A stretch of DNA of 64,000 nt from Tetradesmus obliquus. Lineage: Eukaryota > Chlorophyta > Chlorophyceae > Sphaeropleales > Scenedesmaceae. The DNA is taken from the NCBI GenBank assembly GCA_030272155.1, contig CP126193.1:6262001-6326000 (forward strand), read 5' to 3'. The notes below the pieces were generated by a model. It had not been told where the DNA came from, did no database searches, and worked only from the letters and a program-made list of their open reading frames with translations. The position numbers and the translations under genes were made by a program. This document shows, one piece after another, positions 25,801-40,598 of the stretch. Numbering within the stretch: the first letter of the stretch is position 1; each line of letters begins with the position of its first letter.

Positions 25801-28800
25801 GCTGCACTGGTGAGTTGCGTGTGTTACGCCTGTTCAGAACAAGCAGAATGTGACTGAGACAGAGCAGCAGCAGTAGCAGAGGCACGCGCGTCCCCACACC
25901 AGGCATGTGCATGTAAGCAGCAGCTGCAGCAGCAGCAACTGCAAGCATGCAGATGCAGAACGACTGCGCGTCAGCAGCAGCAATGTATCTCAACAGCTGG
26001 ATCAAAACATCTGCTGTGCAGAACGACTGCACTAGTCTCTGTGCTCAGAGTTCCCAGCCCATGCCATCCATATGTTGCCAGCCTGTCATCACCAGCTGCT
26101 TTACACCTGTCAAAAACCGTTGCCAACACACATATGTTGCCTCAATGCCATGCTGCTTGCCTCTGCAGCCAAGGTGTGCCTCGGCGTGCCAACTGCTGCC
26201 AGCAATGCAGCAGCCTGGAACAGCACAGCGTGCAGCGGCAAGCTTGTGGGGGGCACCTGCACTGCTGCCTGCCTGTCAACAGCCACTGGTGCTGGCTATG
26301 TGGCTACATGCAGAGAGGACAGTACCTGGAACGTCACTGGCAGCTGTGCAGGTGAGCGGTCCGCTGCTGCTGCGGTGTGAATGCTGCTTGCCATGCCAGC
26401 GATTGTTGCACTGCTGGGGGCCGCTGTTGTTGACTGTGCTTGCTGGCAGCCCTTGCCACAACGATGCTTATTTGGTTATGTGCACAATGCTTGGTCGGCT
26501 CAAGAACTGCCAGTTGCACGCCTGCCTCATGCCTCGTCATCATCATGTTACCCATCAAGCCATAGCATCCACGCCATCACGCCTCATGCCTGACTATGTG
26601 CTGCGTCGCTCTTCTGTGCTGCAGCCAAGGTGTGCCCAACAGCACCGGCAGACACAAGGGCACCCAACAGTGCTGGCTTTAACGACGTCACCTGTGCAAA
26701 CACCACAGTTGGGGGGAATCCTTGCACTGCAGCATGCAATGCCAACGCAACAGGCTCAGGCTACACCGCCACCTGCACAGACACCAACAACTGGAATGTT
26801 ACCGGCAACTGCACACGTGAGTGGACGGAAGGTGCCGGCGGTAGCAACAGCAGTAGCAGCAGCATGGTTGTCAGCAGCACTGCATCTGATGCAGTGATAC
26901 TTGATTTGGGGACTGTGTGCTTCCTGGTGCAGCGGCACTGCAAGAATTTGCTTTGTCTGGCGCTGTGCAACGTCAAGGACACAACAAAATGCTGCATTGC
27001 TGGCAGCTCAGCTCACGGCCATATCTGTTGTATATAGAACACGTCGTCTCTTCAAGAACATGTTTGCTGCTAACAACTGTCTCGTTGCACTTGCAGTGAA
27101 GGGGTGCGACAATGCGCCAGCCACAGCAGCAAACGGAGGCAACTGGCTGTCTGCTACCGGCGGCGCCTGCAGTGGTGTACCATCTGGAGGTATCTGCAGG
27201 AGCAACTGCACATTCAGCGGCACAGGCGGGCCTTACACAGCTACGTGCATTGCTGGCGCCTGGACCGTCACAGGCAACTGCACACGTAAGGGGTTGTTCT
27301 GGCTGCTGCTGGTGTTGCTGAACAAGCTGCAGCGTGTGCGTTTTCTACTTGCATGCATCTCTGCTGTGCAGCGATTACGAACTGCCGCTTGCCGTCAGCA
27401 ATGTTGAATGCGCTTTCCCTTCTTTCTGCCAGACTCAGATCTCAACCCAAATGCATGCATTGCACCATGCACTCTGCTGCTGCATTGTATCCCACACCTA
27501 CTGCCTTTGCCACCTTGCCGCCCCTGCCATCACCCCTGCAGTCAAGACGTGCACAAACCTGCCGCCAGCTGCAACAAACAGCGTGGCTTGGCCCAGCACC
27601 ACTAACAGCACAGCAGGCATCACCAGTTGCATTGGCACTTCGATCAACAGCACCTGCAGGACGCCCTGTGCTGCTAATGCTGCGGGCCCTGGGTTCACTG
27701 CTACCTGCAATGACACAAACTCCTGGGCAGTCACTGGCAGCTGCGCAAGTGAGTACGAGCTCAGAGGGCGCCACATGTCTTTTTAGTGTTTTAGGACTTG
27801 CAGATACGGTGCTGCGAATGCGTGCATAGATATGTAGCCTTTTTAATGACTGGATAAGTGCCTCAGAACTTACACATACATGTTGGTGCAGCCGCTATGC
27901 AGGTGCTTGAGTTAAGAGTTTCGTGCAATGCATGCTGCTGTTGGCTTGCTCTGCAATCCTCAGCTCTCCGGGCTGAGCTTACACAATTCACACACAATCA
28001 CTGCTGCACTCTCCCTGCAGTCCGCAACTGCACCACGCAGCCCTCCTTCAACATGACACTGCATTCTCAACTTCCGACGGCTGTTTCACAAACACATAAT
28101 TCACTGCTGCTCGCCTGCAGTCCGCAACTGCACCACGCAGCCCTTTTTCAACATGATACTGCATTCTCAGATCCAACCGGCTGTTTCACAAACACATAAT
28201 TCACTGCTGCTGTCCTGCAGTCCGCAACTGCACCACGCAGCCCTCCTTCAACATTACGTTGATGTCTGACTGGAGTGCCAACTGCTCCAGCACAGTCAAC
28301 GGCGGCAACTGCAGCGCTGCCTGCCTGCCCACAGCCACAGGCCCAGGCTATACCTCAGTGTGCCGTGAAGGGACTTGGCTCAATGCAACCGGCACATGCG
28401 TTGGTGAGAGGCAAACTTTGCAGGAGGTTGAGTGTTGTTGCTCGGCAACAACGTGTGTGATGTTTCACAGCAGGCAATGCAGCGCCGATCTGCACTGTAG
28501 CCGAGAACCGTGCCAACAGCTTCAGTGCATGCATGACTAGACCCCAAGAAGAGTTCGCTTGCTCCATGGCCTCGCATACACAGATCCTATTGATGGCAAT
28601 GCAGAGTCATTGACACAACTTCTTGCACCCTGCAGCCAAGACGTGCTTCCAGAGAAGCCGCATGCTCAATGACTAGATCTCACAGCAACCCTCTAAAAAC
28701 TGCTGCATATCTCAATACTTTTGTTTGCCCCCCTGCAGCCAAGACGTGCTTCCAGAGCCCTCCTGATGCATTCAACCAGGCCCCTGGCTGGGCCTGCCCC

Positions 28801-31800
28801 AGCAACGTCAGCTCAAGCACGCAGCTTGGACAATCCTGCAGCGCAAACTGCGCAATCAACTCCACTGGACCAGGTTATGAGGCCGTCTGCACAAACGATG
28901 CAGACTTTTGGCCCGGAATGAACGGCACAGTGAATGCAACGACTGGCCAGGTCATCAATGGGAGTGTTGTGTCGAGGCCCACAAATGTGTTCGGCACTTG
29001 GAGGGTTACAGGCTCATGCCAGCGTGAGTGGATAGGCCCAGGTGTTGTGTTATTGTGCAGTGCTGTTCCAATGTGTTTGGCAGTTGGAGTTTAACTGGGA
29101 TATATCAGCGTGAGTGTCGACAGACTCAGCTAGGCCCTATGACTGCTGCACTGCTGTTTTGCTGTGGAGCAGTGTGAATGAAGTCGGTGTAAACCTGTAG
29201 CAGCACTGCATAGGTGCATGCATATGCAATGTCTTGTGCGACTGCAATTTAATGAGACGATTGTCATTGATGATCAAGCGCCACTGGCGTTGTCTGCCCA
29301 TCCTGCAATGCCAGCCGCACCTCACAGGCAGTACCTTACAGCTGCCTCCCGATCCCCCACCAACTGCTAACCAAGGCGCACTGTGTCCTTTCGTTCCTTC
29401 GCCCTTTTGCATCACGCAGTGAAGGTGTGCCCTGGGTTGCCGCCAACCACACCACCAAATGCTGTTTCAGAGTGGAACGTCAGCTGCACAAACCTGACAG
29501 CTGGGTCAAACTGCACCCTGGGATGCGCTGCCAACTCCTCGGGCATTGGTTACACCGCACTTTGCATCAACGGCAACTGGACTGTCACCGGAGCATGTGC
29601 ACGTAAGCAGCAGCAGCTGCTGATTCAACCTGGGTGACGCCTTGCTGCTGCCCTGAAGTGCTGCGCCTTGCTGCACACAGCAGTGCTCTTGCCAACACAA
29701 GCAACCAAGAGTAGCATCGACACACGCATGCTGCTGCAATAGCTAACTTATTGTGATGTCTTACAAAGAGCAGTGTGTTGCACATCATGTGTTCCTTGCG
29801 TCAATTTGTCTGTATATGCATCCTAGCAGAGCCCCAATGCAGCCAGCCATAAACATTCGTAAACGACACTCACTTGCCCCTCTCACTGTTGTTCTGTTTC
29901 GCCTGTCCCCTGATCAATTTCCACGTGTGTGCAGTCAAGCAATGCCCCACGCAGCCTCCCACAACCATCAACGGCACACAGCTGCCGAACAGAGCGCAGC
30001 TGCCGTGGAATTGCTCTGCGACTACAGCCGGAGGAGTGTGCAGCCTGCCCTGCTCAAATGTTGCCAGTGGCATGTACTTTGCAACCTGCGGCAACGATGC
30101 AAACTGGACGATCTCTGGAGGCTGCCCATGTAGGTTACCTTGTGAACAATGCCAAGCAGTGATACTGACGTATCGTGTCTGAAGTGCGAGCCAAGATGTA
30201 TTTCATGCTTGCTGTGCTGTTAATTGCACTCAGAGGAATGCTGGCTGGCACAGCATGGCCTGTGCACTGGCTGCGCATCCTCATTCAACTATGTCCTGTG
30301 CCTCGCATTGTATGTCCTGCAGTGAGGGCCTGCTCAGGCCTGCCACCACAGCAAGCCTTTGCCGAGGAGTGGCCTGCATCCTGTGCAAATGCAACACATG
30401 GCAGCCTCTGCAACGCAACCTGCTGGGGCAACTCAACAGGCACTTGGCAGGCGCTCTGTGATGCCGGCAACTGGACAGTCACTACACCAGCGACAGCAGG
30501 CTGCAAGCGTGAGTTGACCGGCTGGCTGGATGAGCTATACAGGCAGCAGCAGCAGCAGCAGCAGCGGCAGCAGCAGCAGCAGCTGCTGATGCTGTTGTAT
30601 GGCCTACTTGCCTGTGCTCACCGCAAACTGCTCGGCATGCATAAGGAAATGCAGCATGCAGCTTGGTGCTTCGCAAAGGAAGAGTAAAGTGCAGTAGATG
30701 GTACCACCTGTGCGGCAAACCCATATGCAGACCTGACTGCATCTTCATCGCACGGCTGATGGGCGCGTAACTTGGGCAAAAACTTGCACAACTGTCACCC
30801 ATGCCTTATCTTTTGCCTGCTGTCTGCTGCTGCAGTGAAGGCATGCCCTGGGCTGCCTCCAGCTCAGAACCTGACGCTTGCATGGAATGCCAGCTGCGCC
30901 AACAATGTTCATGGAAGTATCTGTGAGGCAAACTGCACAGCCAATGCCACTGGATTGGCCCGGGCGCAGTGCAGCAACGGCAGCTGGGTGATCTCGCAAG
31001 CCACAACCTGTGCACGTGAGTTGGCTGCAGCTGCTGCTGCTATTGCTGCTGTTTCTCGTGCTGACGGCTGCACGGTTTGCTGATCAATACGTGCTGTTTG
31101 GTCAATGCGTTGTTCTGCTCCTCTGCAAGTAGAATATGGACATGCGGCTCTTCACAAGCAAGCACGTAATGCATGAAAGTGGTGTATCACATAACATATG
31201 CTGAGCGCCTGCTGTGGCGTTTACTCACTGCCTGTGTCCGCAGTGAGGGGCTGCGCAGACATGCCTGTGCCTAAACTCAACACCGACAACTTCATCTATG
31301 CATATGCAATGCATCAAAGTCATGTATCAAATGCTCAGCGCCTGCTGCTGCTTGTGTGCATTGTCTGCTTTTGCAGTGAGGGGCTGCCCGGACGTGCCTG
31401 TGCCTAAACTCAACGCCAACAACTTCAGCGTGGAATGTGCTGGGCAGCCGCATGGAGGGCAATGCACAGCGATCTGCTTCGACAATGCGTTTGGCGGCTG
31501 GACTGCAACATGCAATGCCAACAGTGGCTGGGTGTACACTGGCGGCTGCCCTCGTGAGTGCCGGCAGATCTGCTTCATCATGATCGTCATGTTACGCATC
31601 AAGCCATAGCATCAACGCCGGCAGATCTGCTAATAGATTGATGCTGTATGCACTGAAACATCAATGCAGGCTCTTGCATACACAGGCTCATCAATATGCA
31701 GAAACTGATGCCAGAACTCAGCTGGTAGCGGTGGTGGATAACACGGTGGTGGATCCGTGTTGAGGCATCAGACCAGCATGCCTCTACAGGTTGCATCATT

Positions 31801-31928
31801 TGCGTAATGTGGCCCTGTATGTTGCAGGCCATTGCATGATCAGTAGCACCCTGCTGTGTCTGCCATGGTTTGAATTGCTCAACGCATCCCTGCGTCATAT
31901 GCACATTGTGCATTCACTGCTGCTGCTG

Positions 31929-31991
<63 letters not shown>

Positions 31992-33740
31992 GTCCTTGCA
32001 GTCAAGCGCTGTGCGGGTCTGCCACCCCAGCAGTTTAACGCAGGCGCCTGGAATGCCAGCGCCTCCAATGCTACTGTTGGCAGCAGCTTCGCCATCAACT
32101 GCACTGCCAACATCACAGATGGCAGCGGCTACACAGCAGCATGCGTGGCTGATGCAATCATGCCGTACGGCAACTGGAGCGTCACAGGGGCCTGCCCACG
32201 TGAGCTGCAAGAGATTAGTTTTTATAAATTATAATAGAAACAACACACGGAGATTAAAAAAGGGATTGCAATTGAAGCAGATACCGAGGTTGCAGTTCTT
32301 GCACATGGATGTTTCAAGGCACCTTTCATGTGCTTCCAGAATGCGGGGCACTTTGCATGCATGATGGGCTGGAAGGGTGTCCCTCTGTTGGTGTGCTGAC
32401 CAGCTGCCTGTGCTGCGTGCAGTGAAGACATGCGCGGGCCTGCCCCCGGCACTGATGTACACAAACGACTGGCCAGAGACCTGCACCAATGTTACACACG
32501 GAACCGTCTGCAACACGACCTGCAATGAGCAGGGCACCGGCAGGGCTGAAGCACGCTGCAATGCAGGGCAGTGGCAGGCGCCGCAGCTGGTGTGCGCACG
32601 TGAGTGGCAGCAGGAGGTCCCAGTATTACAAGTCAGCATGGAACGCAGTTGCAACCTAAACTTGCCATCCTTGAAAGGCTCGGCGGCCAGAATGATATAA
32701 ACCGTTCACAATGTGAGCATGTGGCAGTGCCGGTGCTGTGGCTGATCGCTTTTCAACCCTTGCACACTCAGCATCACGATGCGCCAGCCACTTCAACACC
32801 TCTGCTCTCTCTGCTCGCAGCAATTCCTGTGCTACTCACACATGTGCACTTACTGCTGCTGCTTCTGCTGCTGTGGTGGTTGTTCACTCGCAGCCAAGCG
32901 CTGTGCTGGCACGCCTCCCCTGCAGGCCAATGCAGGGGCCTGGAATGCCAGCATGTCCAACGCCACCGTTGACAGAAGCTTCTCAATCAACTGCACTGCC
33001 AACATCACAGACGGCAGCGGCTACACAGCAGTATGCGTGGCCAATGCTACCATGCCATTTGGCAATTGGAGTGTCGCAGGGGCCTGTCCACGTGAGACGC
33101 AAGGGATCAGCGCAGTCGGTAGCAGATATCAGATGTTGCATTGCTTGCACAAGCAGCATGCTCCAAGACAACTTTCATGTGATTTGAGCATGGAACACAT
33201 CCATGACATGTTCCATGTCATTTGAGCATGCAAGACAAATTGCATGCTTGATCATATCCACAACGTGACTCTGTTGCGCTGACCAGCTGCCTGTGCTGCG
33301 TGCAGTGAAGACATGCGCGGGCCTGCCCCCGGCACTGATGTACACAAACGACTGGCCGGAGAGTTGCATTAATGCAACACACGGCGTTGTGTGCAACGCG
33401 ACATGCAATGAGCAGGGCATCGGCGGGGCTGAAGTGCGCTGTGATGCAGGGCAGTGGCAGGCACCACGACGAGTGTGTGCACGTGAGTGGCAACAAGCAG
33501 TGTCAGCAAGAGAGGTGACTGAGGAATGCACATCGCCGTGAACATGCCACATTGCGAGGCATGAAAGCACTTTGCACCCCAAGCAATGACAGTATCAGCA
33601 CAGCTTGTGAGCATAAGGCAGCATCGTCATTCCAGCTGTTTGTTGTCATGCTTGCACGCTCAGCGTTACAATGCGCCTTCCACTTCACCAACCGCAATCG
33701 CATCAACCCCAGTTCTTTGAACATGTGCGCTTGCTGCCGC

Positions 33741-33786
<46 letters not shown>

Positions 33787-36700
33787 ATAACGTGTTTCTT
33801 GCAGCCAAGCGCTGTGCTGGCACGCCTCCCCTGCAGGCCAATGCAGGGGCCTGGAATGCCAGCATGTCCAACGCCACCGTTGACAGAAGCTTCTTAATCA
33901 ACTGCACAGCCAACATCACAGACGGCACCGGCTACACAGCAGTATGCGTGGCCAATGCTACCATGCCATTTGGCAACTGGAGCGTCACAGGCAGCTGCAC
34001 ACGTGAGCTGCTCAAGAACAGCAAAGTCAGGAGAAAACCTGCACTGCAGCAAGCAAGCACCGCACACCTTGCCACCGACACGCCGCCTGAACTGCTGACA
34101 ACATGCAAACTGTAGCCCATGCAACTGACACAAAACAGACAGGTATCGGATCTGGTGGGCTGACTTGTTGCCCGTGCTGTGTTGCTTTGTACTCATTTGG
34201 CTGCAGTGAAGCAATGCCCGGGCCTACCTCCCACCCCAGACTTCACTCGTGCCTGGCCAGACAGCTGCATCAACGCAACCCATGGAGTTGTCTGCAACAC
34301 CACATGCACTGAGCAGGGCAACGGCAGGGCCCAAGTGCGTTGCGATGCAGGGCAGTGGCAGACGCCGTCGTTGGTGTGCACACGTGAGTAGCAGTGAATA
34401 CGGCATGGTTCAATCTTGGGTGATATGCGTTTGCTCTGGCAGATATTGAGCAATTGTTACTGGCTGTCTTCATCATAACTGTAGAGCAGCCTTTCGCGAT
34501 TGCAATGCAGTGGTGTTTGTAGCGGCAGCGCAGCAACAGAAAGGCGTTTGTGTGTAAAGCAGCACGCTTCTAGCTGAGCAGGTCACAGGGCATAAACCAC
34601 AGGGCATAAACCACAGGGCATAAACCACACAACTGCGCCTGCACACATGCTTCACACCTCCTGGCGCCAATGATGCACCGCTGTCTACCGCCTCACTCAT
34701 GGTGTGTGTGTTTGTGCTGCTGATCTGCAGCCAAGCGCTGTGCCACGCTTCCTTCAACGCCAGCCAATGCAGACGGCACCTGGAATACAAGCTTCCGCAA
34801 CGCCTCTGTGAATACACAGATGGCCTTGGGCTGCACCCCAAACATCACTGATGGTGAAGGCTATACTGCTTCGTGCGTGGAGAACGCAAATGCAAGCACT
34901 GCCAACTGGACAGTCAACGGCTCCTGTACACGTGAGTAGTGTAGCTTGTCTAGCTGCGGCGCAAGAAGCTTCCCAGTGCTGTGTCTGCTCCTCCTGCAGG
35001 AAAGTGGTTATTGCTGCTGGTAGGCCAAACACCTGGCTAGTCTTTTACACGTTCTTGTTAATGCTAGCGCTATTCCTCACCGCTTTTGTCAGCGCCTGAC
35101 CAAAACTGGCCACGTCCCTGTCGCTGCTGCTGCTGCTGCTGCGTCTCACTTTGCGCGTTCAGTCAAGGTCTGCTCGGGCCTGCCAGAATTCCAGATCAAC
35201 AGTGCAGGCTGGCCAGACAGCTGCACAAACAGAACACACGGCTCTGTGTGCAACGGCACCTGCGCTGGCAACTCAACTGGCCGCATCCAGTCCAGCTGTG
35301 TCGCAGGGGCCTGGCAAGTGAACAGCAACGCAAGCTGCACATGTGAGTGTGTATGTGTCGTAGTTGCAGGGTGACAGCAGCTGCAAAGAGTCTACTATAC
35401 AATGCAGACTTTCCAACACACGGTGTGTCTGCTGACGCCCAACGCCGTGCAAGTCAATGTATGTGAAGCTGCTGGCCATATGTAACATAGGAAGTATAAT
35501 CAAGCCACTCAGGCAAACGCCTGTCTTTGTCTGCTGCTGTTGGCGTGTGTATGATGCTTGTGCAGTGAGGACGTGCACAGGGCTTCCGCGGGCGAATGCA
35601 ACACTCAGCAGTGGCTGGAACAGCAGCTGCGCCAACACCACACATGGAGCAATGTGCACAGCCACCTGTGTGTCAAATGCAACGGGCTTATGGGAGGCAA
35701 CATGTGACTCTGGCAACTGGACAGTGCCTGCGGGATCAGGCTGTCAGCGTGAGTGATGCCTGCCATCAGCTGTGAAAAAACGGATTCAGATGGGACAGCA
35801 TGTGTAGGTTGCAATGCAGATTGACAGCATTGGTGTTGGCTGCTGAATGGTGCCGCCTCCTGGTAGCTCGGTGCGCCTGTGGGCTCAGACTGTCAGCGTG
35901 AGTGATGCCTGCACTCAGCTGTGTAAAGGTTACTGCAGGCCTGCAGCATTTGTGTTGGCTGCTGGAAGGTGCCACTTCTCAGCATTACGCTGCTTGCATC
36001 CCAGATGGTTAGAGTGTGCTTCACGTACTCTGTTTGAAGCCAGACACACATGCAATGTGCGAGTCTGCGGTTTACCATGGCCAAGCATCTCAACTGCTGC
36101 TGCTGCTGCTGCTGCTGCAGTCAAGAGGTGCATGGGTCTGCCACCAACCGACACGCTCAACCTCAGCCTCGGTTGGAGTGCAAGCTGCGAGAATGCCACA
36201 CATGGCAGCAGCTGTGCTGCTGCATGTGACGCCACTGCATTTGGAGCAGGCTTTTCAGCACGCTGCGTGGAGGGTGCCTGGCAGCTGACCAACTCCACAA
36301 ACGCGACATGCTTACGTGGGTGAATATCGGCAGTTGCTGCTGCTTCATGTTACAGACACTCGGCTGCCCTGTTCAGCAAGCTGTTCTTTAATGTTGCCTC
36401 TTACTGCTCGTGTACGACGTTGATGTATCCCTCCCACACCTGCTTCTTCGTGACTGCTCCGCACACCATTCAAAAATACCGCTGGCTAACAGCCAATGCA
36501 TTCTTCATGCCTGCAGCACGAGTGTGCCCGCTGCTGCCCACCAACAGCACCCCAGCACTCAGTCGAGGCTGGAACACCAGCTGCAGCAATGCCACTCATG
36601 GATCTAACTGCTCAGCAGTCTGCCTCAGCAGTGCGAGCGGTGGATATCAAGCCACCTGCACTGCAGGAAACTGGATTGTGGCGAACTCCAGCTGCGAGCG

Positions 36701-37939
36701 TGAGTGACGGCCTGTTGCTTCGGATGCTGAAGTGGTCGGATTGTATGGAAAATGACAGCTTTGATGTGTAGGTGTGGTGGTGTGTCACTTGGGGTGTAGG
36801 AACTGTGCAAGTGCAGGCTGGTTGCGAGTAAAGCTGGTGATGAGTCATGAGCTGATGCGCGCAGCAGGAGGCTGTTGGCATGGCAGAACTGCCTAATATG
36901 ACTATGACTGAAGTGGCACCGCCTCCCTGTCGCTCTTCAGCTGCGTGCAATGAACCAACTGCAAATGCATTGCTGGATGGCTTTGTTCGTTTGTATGTCT
37001 GCAGTCAAGCGCTGCGCAGGGCTCCCCACCAACACTACTCCAGCAAACAGTGCCGGATGGGACCAGGCCTGCAGCAACGCCGTACACAACACAAACTGCA
37101 GCGCACCTTGCAACAGCAATGCGACTGGCGGCTATTCGTCAACCTGCTTTGAAGGAAACTGGACTGCTAGCACCTCTGCATGCCAAAGTGAGTTTGAAAG
37201 TGGTGATACTAGACTGCAGTTGCTGACAACCTGCACATCTCCAGCTAAAATGTGTAGTTTTTAGGGACAATACTTCATTGCGGTCTTTGTCTGTTCCCTG
37301 CAAGCATAGCCAGGTGTGTTCACGCGCCTGCCTTGATATGATGAGGTAGGGTTCTTACATGTGGGTCCTGGCGTCATCTTCGTCTTTGTAACATGCATGC
37401 CGCACATGTAGAGCTCAGACCCCAAGTGAATGAATGTGTCTGAAATTGCTGTGCGGCGCATAGCTCACCCACCTTCTCATTGCTGTACTTGCTCCTGCAT
37501 CTTTAGTCAAGCGGTGCCCCGGTCTGCCGGACCTCCCGGCTGCAGCCCACCTGTTGAGTGGCGGCTGGCTAGCAGCTGGCGCAAATGAAACTTTGGGCTT
37601 CAGCATAATGCTCAACTGCTCCACCAACAACACCGAGGGAGGCGGATACACAGCAACCTGCCAGAACACGGTCAACCAGACGGGAAGCTGGGTTGTAACT
37701 GGAGACGGCTGCAGGCGTAAGTGGAGGTTTTGTTCTCATGTATTGCCGCCGGTTTTTGGATTAGGAGCTGGTCTCAATAGTGCGCTTGAGGTATCCTGTG
37801 ACTCAGCTGCCGCATAATTTGCAAGTTACCCTGCCGTAGTGCTGCGTCATGTTTAAGTCATGTTTAAGCTGCTCGTACATTATGCCGCTGTAGTATCCAA
37901 GCAGCAAGATGAACAGCTTGCAAGCCAGCACAACTCATG

Positions 37940-37975
<36 letters not shown>

Positions 37976-40547
37976 AGAGAGGAGGTGCCTGGGTTCTCCC
38001 AGCAATGCTAATGCGGCCGAAAGCACTGGCTGGCCGAGCAGCTGCGTGAACCGCACCGCCTTTGAGAGCTGCAGTGCACCCTGCGATTCAATCAGATCAA
38101 ACGGCACCGGATACACAGCAGTTTGCAACGAAGGCCAATACGACATCACCGGCTCCTGCCCATGTAAGCGAGCAAACAGCATGAGCCGCGCTGTTGATTA
38201 GCAGCCGTCTTCAAATGCCGTATGTTGCACCTGCTGCCAGCTGCCTTGCCACTTGATGATTCAATTTGTTTGCGTGCCTGGTTTATCAGCTATATCATGC
38301 ATGCACGATTCTACCACAACAAGCACGCAACATGTTGATCAACATGCCTTCACTGCTGATGTGGTGAACCGCCTGTAGTGCGCCAATGCAGCGCGCCACC
38401 TCCTTTGGCGACAGCCTACAGCGATGGCTGGAACCTTACCTGCACTGGCCCCATCGGCACCGTATGCAAAGCGCCTTGCGATACAAGATCCTTTGGAGAC
38501 GGCTACACTGCCAGCTGCAATGGCAGTGACTCATGGACGTACTCAAGCAGCGGAAAGTGCACCGTCAAGGCATGCCAGGGGGTGCCGCCCAACCCTACCA
38601 ACAGCGACAACATTGCGGATTTCCGCAGCGCGTGGTATCTCATGCAAGGTGGCAACAAGGTGCCTTGCAACGGCAACATCCTGAACACCAACTGCAGCGC
38701 TGAATGCGCGGGAAACACCGAGGGCACGGCTTTCAAAGCAGAGTGCAAACAGGTGCCTGGTGGGGTCAACCAATGGGTGGTGTGGGGCGAATGCAAAGGT
38801 GCGGCAAACACGATTGCAAAGGTGCCCGTAAAACAGCAGCAGTCGAGTGCATGTGTGCGTGCAGGCCGCCAGGTTTCCACCTGCAGCTGCACTAGGCACA
38901 GTGCTGCAATTTTGCGGCCTCGAGGCATCAGATGAATGAAGAAGCCTGCAGTCTCATCCCACTTGATGTATCCAACGAACAGCGTCGTGTCCCAGCGGCA
39001 AGTACACCACAGCACCTGCAACCGCTGCGCCTTCCGGATACGTAAATCCTAGTGCTTGAACAGCTGTTGAAACCAAGTACGTCTCGTACAATTGAAGTGA
39101 ACAAGTGTTTGCTGATCCTTCTTCCTGCAGAGATGAAGTGTCAGGAGCTACCACCAACGGTGGAAGGCCAGCTAGCCTCTCCACCAACTGTTTTGAGCTG
39201 GGTGCTCTCAACCAACTCATCACAAAGCTGCAGCGTGCCAGCAGCCCCAGGGACAATCTGCACAGCAGCCTGCAACGGTAACCTCACGTCAGGTGCTGGC
39301 TGGAATGTGGAGTGCAGACTTGGCAAATGGGGTGCATGGGGAGGATGCACCGGTAAGTGCGGGCTGTGCACATTTGAACTGCTACTGCACTGTTCAATCT
39401 CTTTCAGCCTCGTGTGATTGCACTGTATCTGCAAGCGATTGCGAAAATGCACTTTGTGTGGTGGCACATAATCTGATCCGACAGCTAGCACCACATGTGC
39501 AGCCGCAACGGCCGCTACCCAACATGTGTCAACAATTTATGTGTGTTGTCTATGCTGCGGCCGGCCTGTACAGGGGAGGTGTGCGCAGGCAGACCTGACA
39601 TACCAACCAACGCCCGGAACTTCACCACAGACTGTAAAGACATGGGTGTAGGGCTCACTTGCACAGCACCATGCGACCCCAGCTTGTCAGAAAGCGCAGC
39701 AGCGACCGTCGAGTGTGTAAGACAAGCAGGCGGCAACTTCTATCGCCGAACCAGCGAGTGCCCAAGTGAGTGCACAGCATGACTTGGATGTGTGAGAACT
39801 GGGTGTACTAGCCAGCAGCCTTGCTGCAAGCATCGGCATTACATGGGGTCACACCAAGGGTGTAGCATCAGCCGGCGCGCCTTGTGTTTGCGCAGCTGAA
39901 TGAAACGGTCAGAGAGGGGAGCTACAGTTGAAGCTTCCACCTGTTCCTGTTTGTTGGCCTGAGGCGCCAGGCAACCACCGCAGAGCAAAAGCGCTCCGAG
40001 CAGTCCCCAGCTAGCAGCTCTCTGTCTATTACAACACCGGTCAAACGGAACAGCTGCCTACATGGAATTGAACTGCACTGTCACCTTCTGACCCACACCG
40101 CTTTACCGTGGATGCATGTGTACTGCTGCTGTGCTGCTGATACCCTGCAGTCAAAACGTGCCCATCTGCTCCTCCTGCTGAAAAGGCCCCAAACGGCCCA
40201 GGCTGGGACCCTGCTTGTGCCAACAAGACTCTTGGCGACACGTGCAGAGCCAGCTGCAACTCAACCTATGCATTTGGGAGCGGGTGAGCGTTCTGTGTGT
40301 GCTGCAAAATCCCGTGGATGCTACAGCTGGCTAGCTAAAGCATTGCAAGTATAGCTTCGAGGGCAACCACATCTCGCAAAAGGAGGCCTGGCCAGACACG
40401 GTGAGGCTGGTCAAACATGATGCGGCCCTAATGCAACCTGCGTAATGTCCAGCATTCCACCAAACAGACAGCCAGCTGCTGTTCCTGTTATGATTACTCG
40501 TTTTGCTGTTGTGGGTCAACCACGGTTATACGTGCAGAAGCTGACAT

Positions 40548-40598
<51 letters not shown>

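Noticed and set aside
28021..28320. Array of regularly spaced repeats as a CRISPR or satellite
   Set aside because: The unit is an intron acceptor plus exon start; the third copy is a working exon and spacing text is itself repeated.
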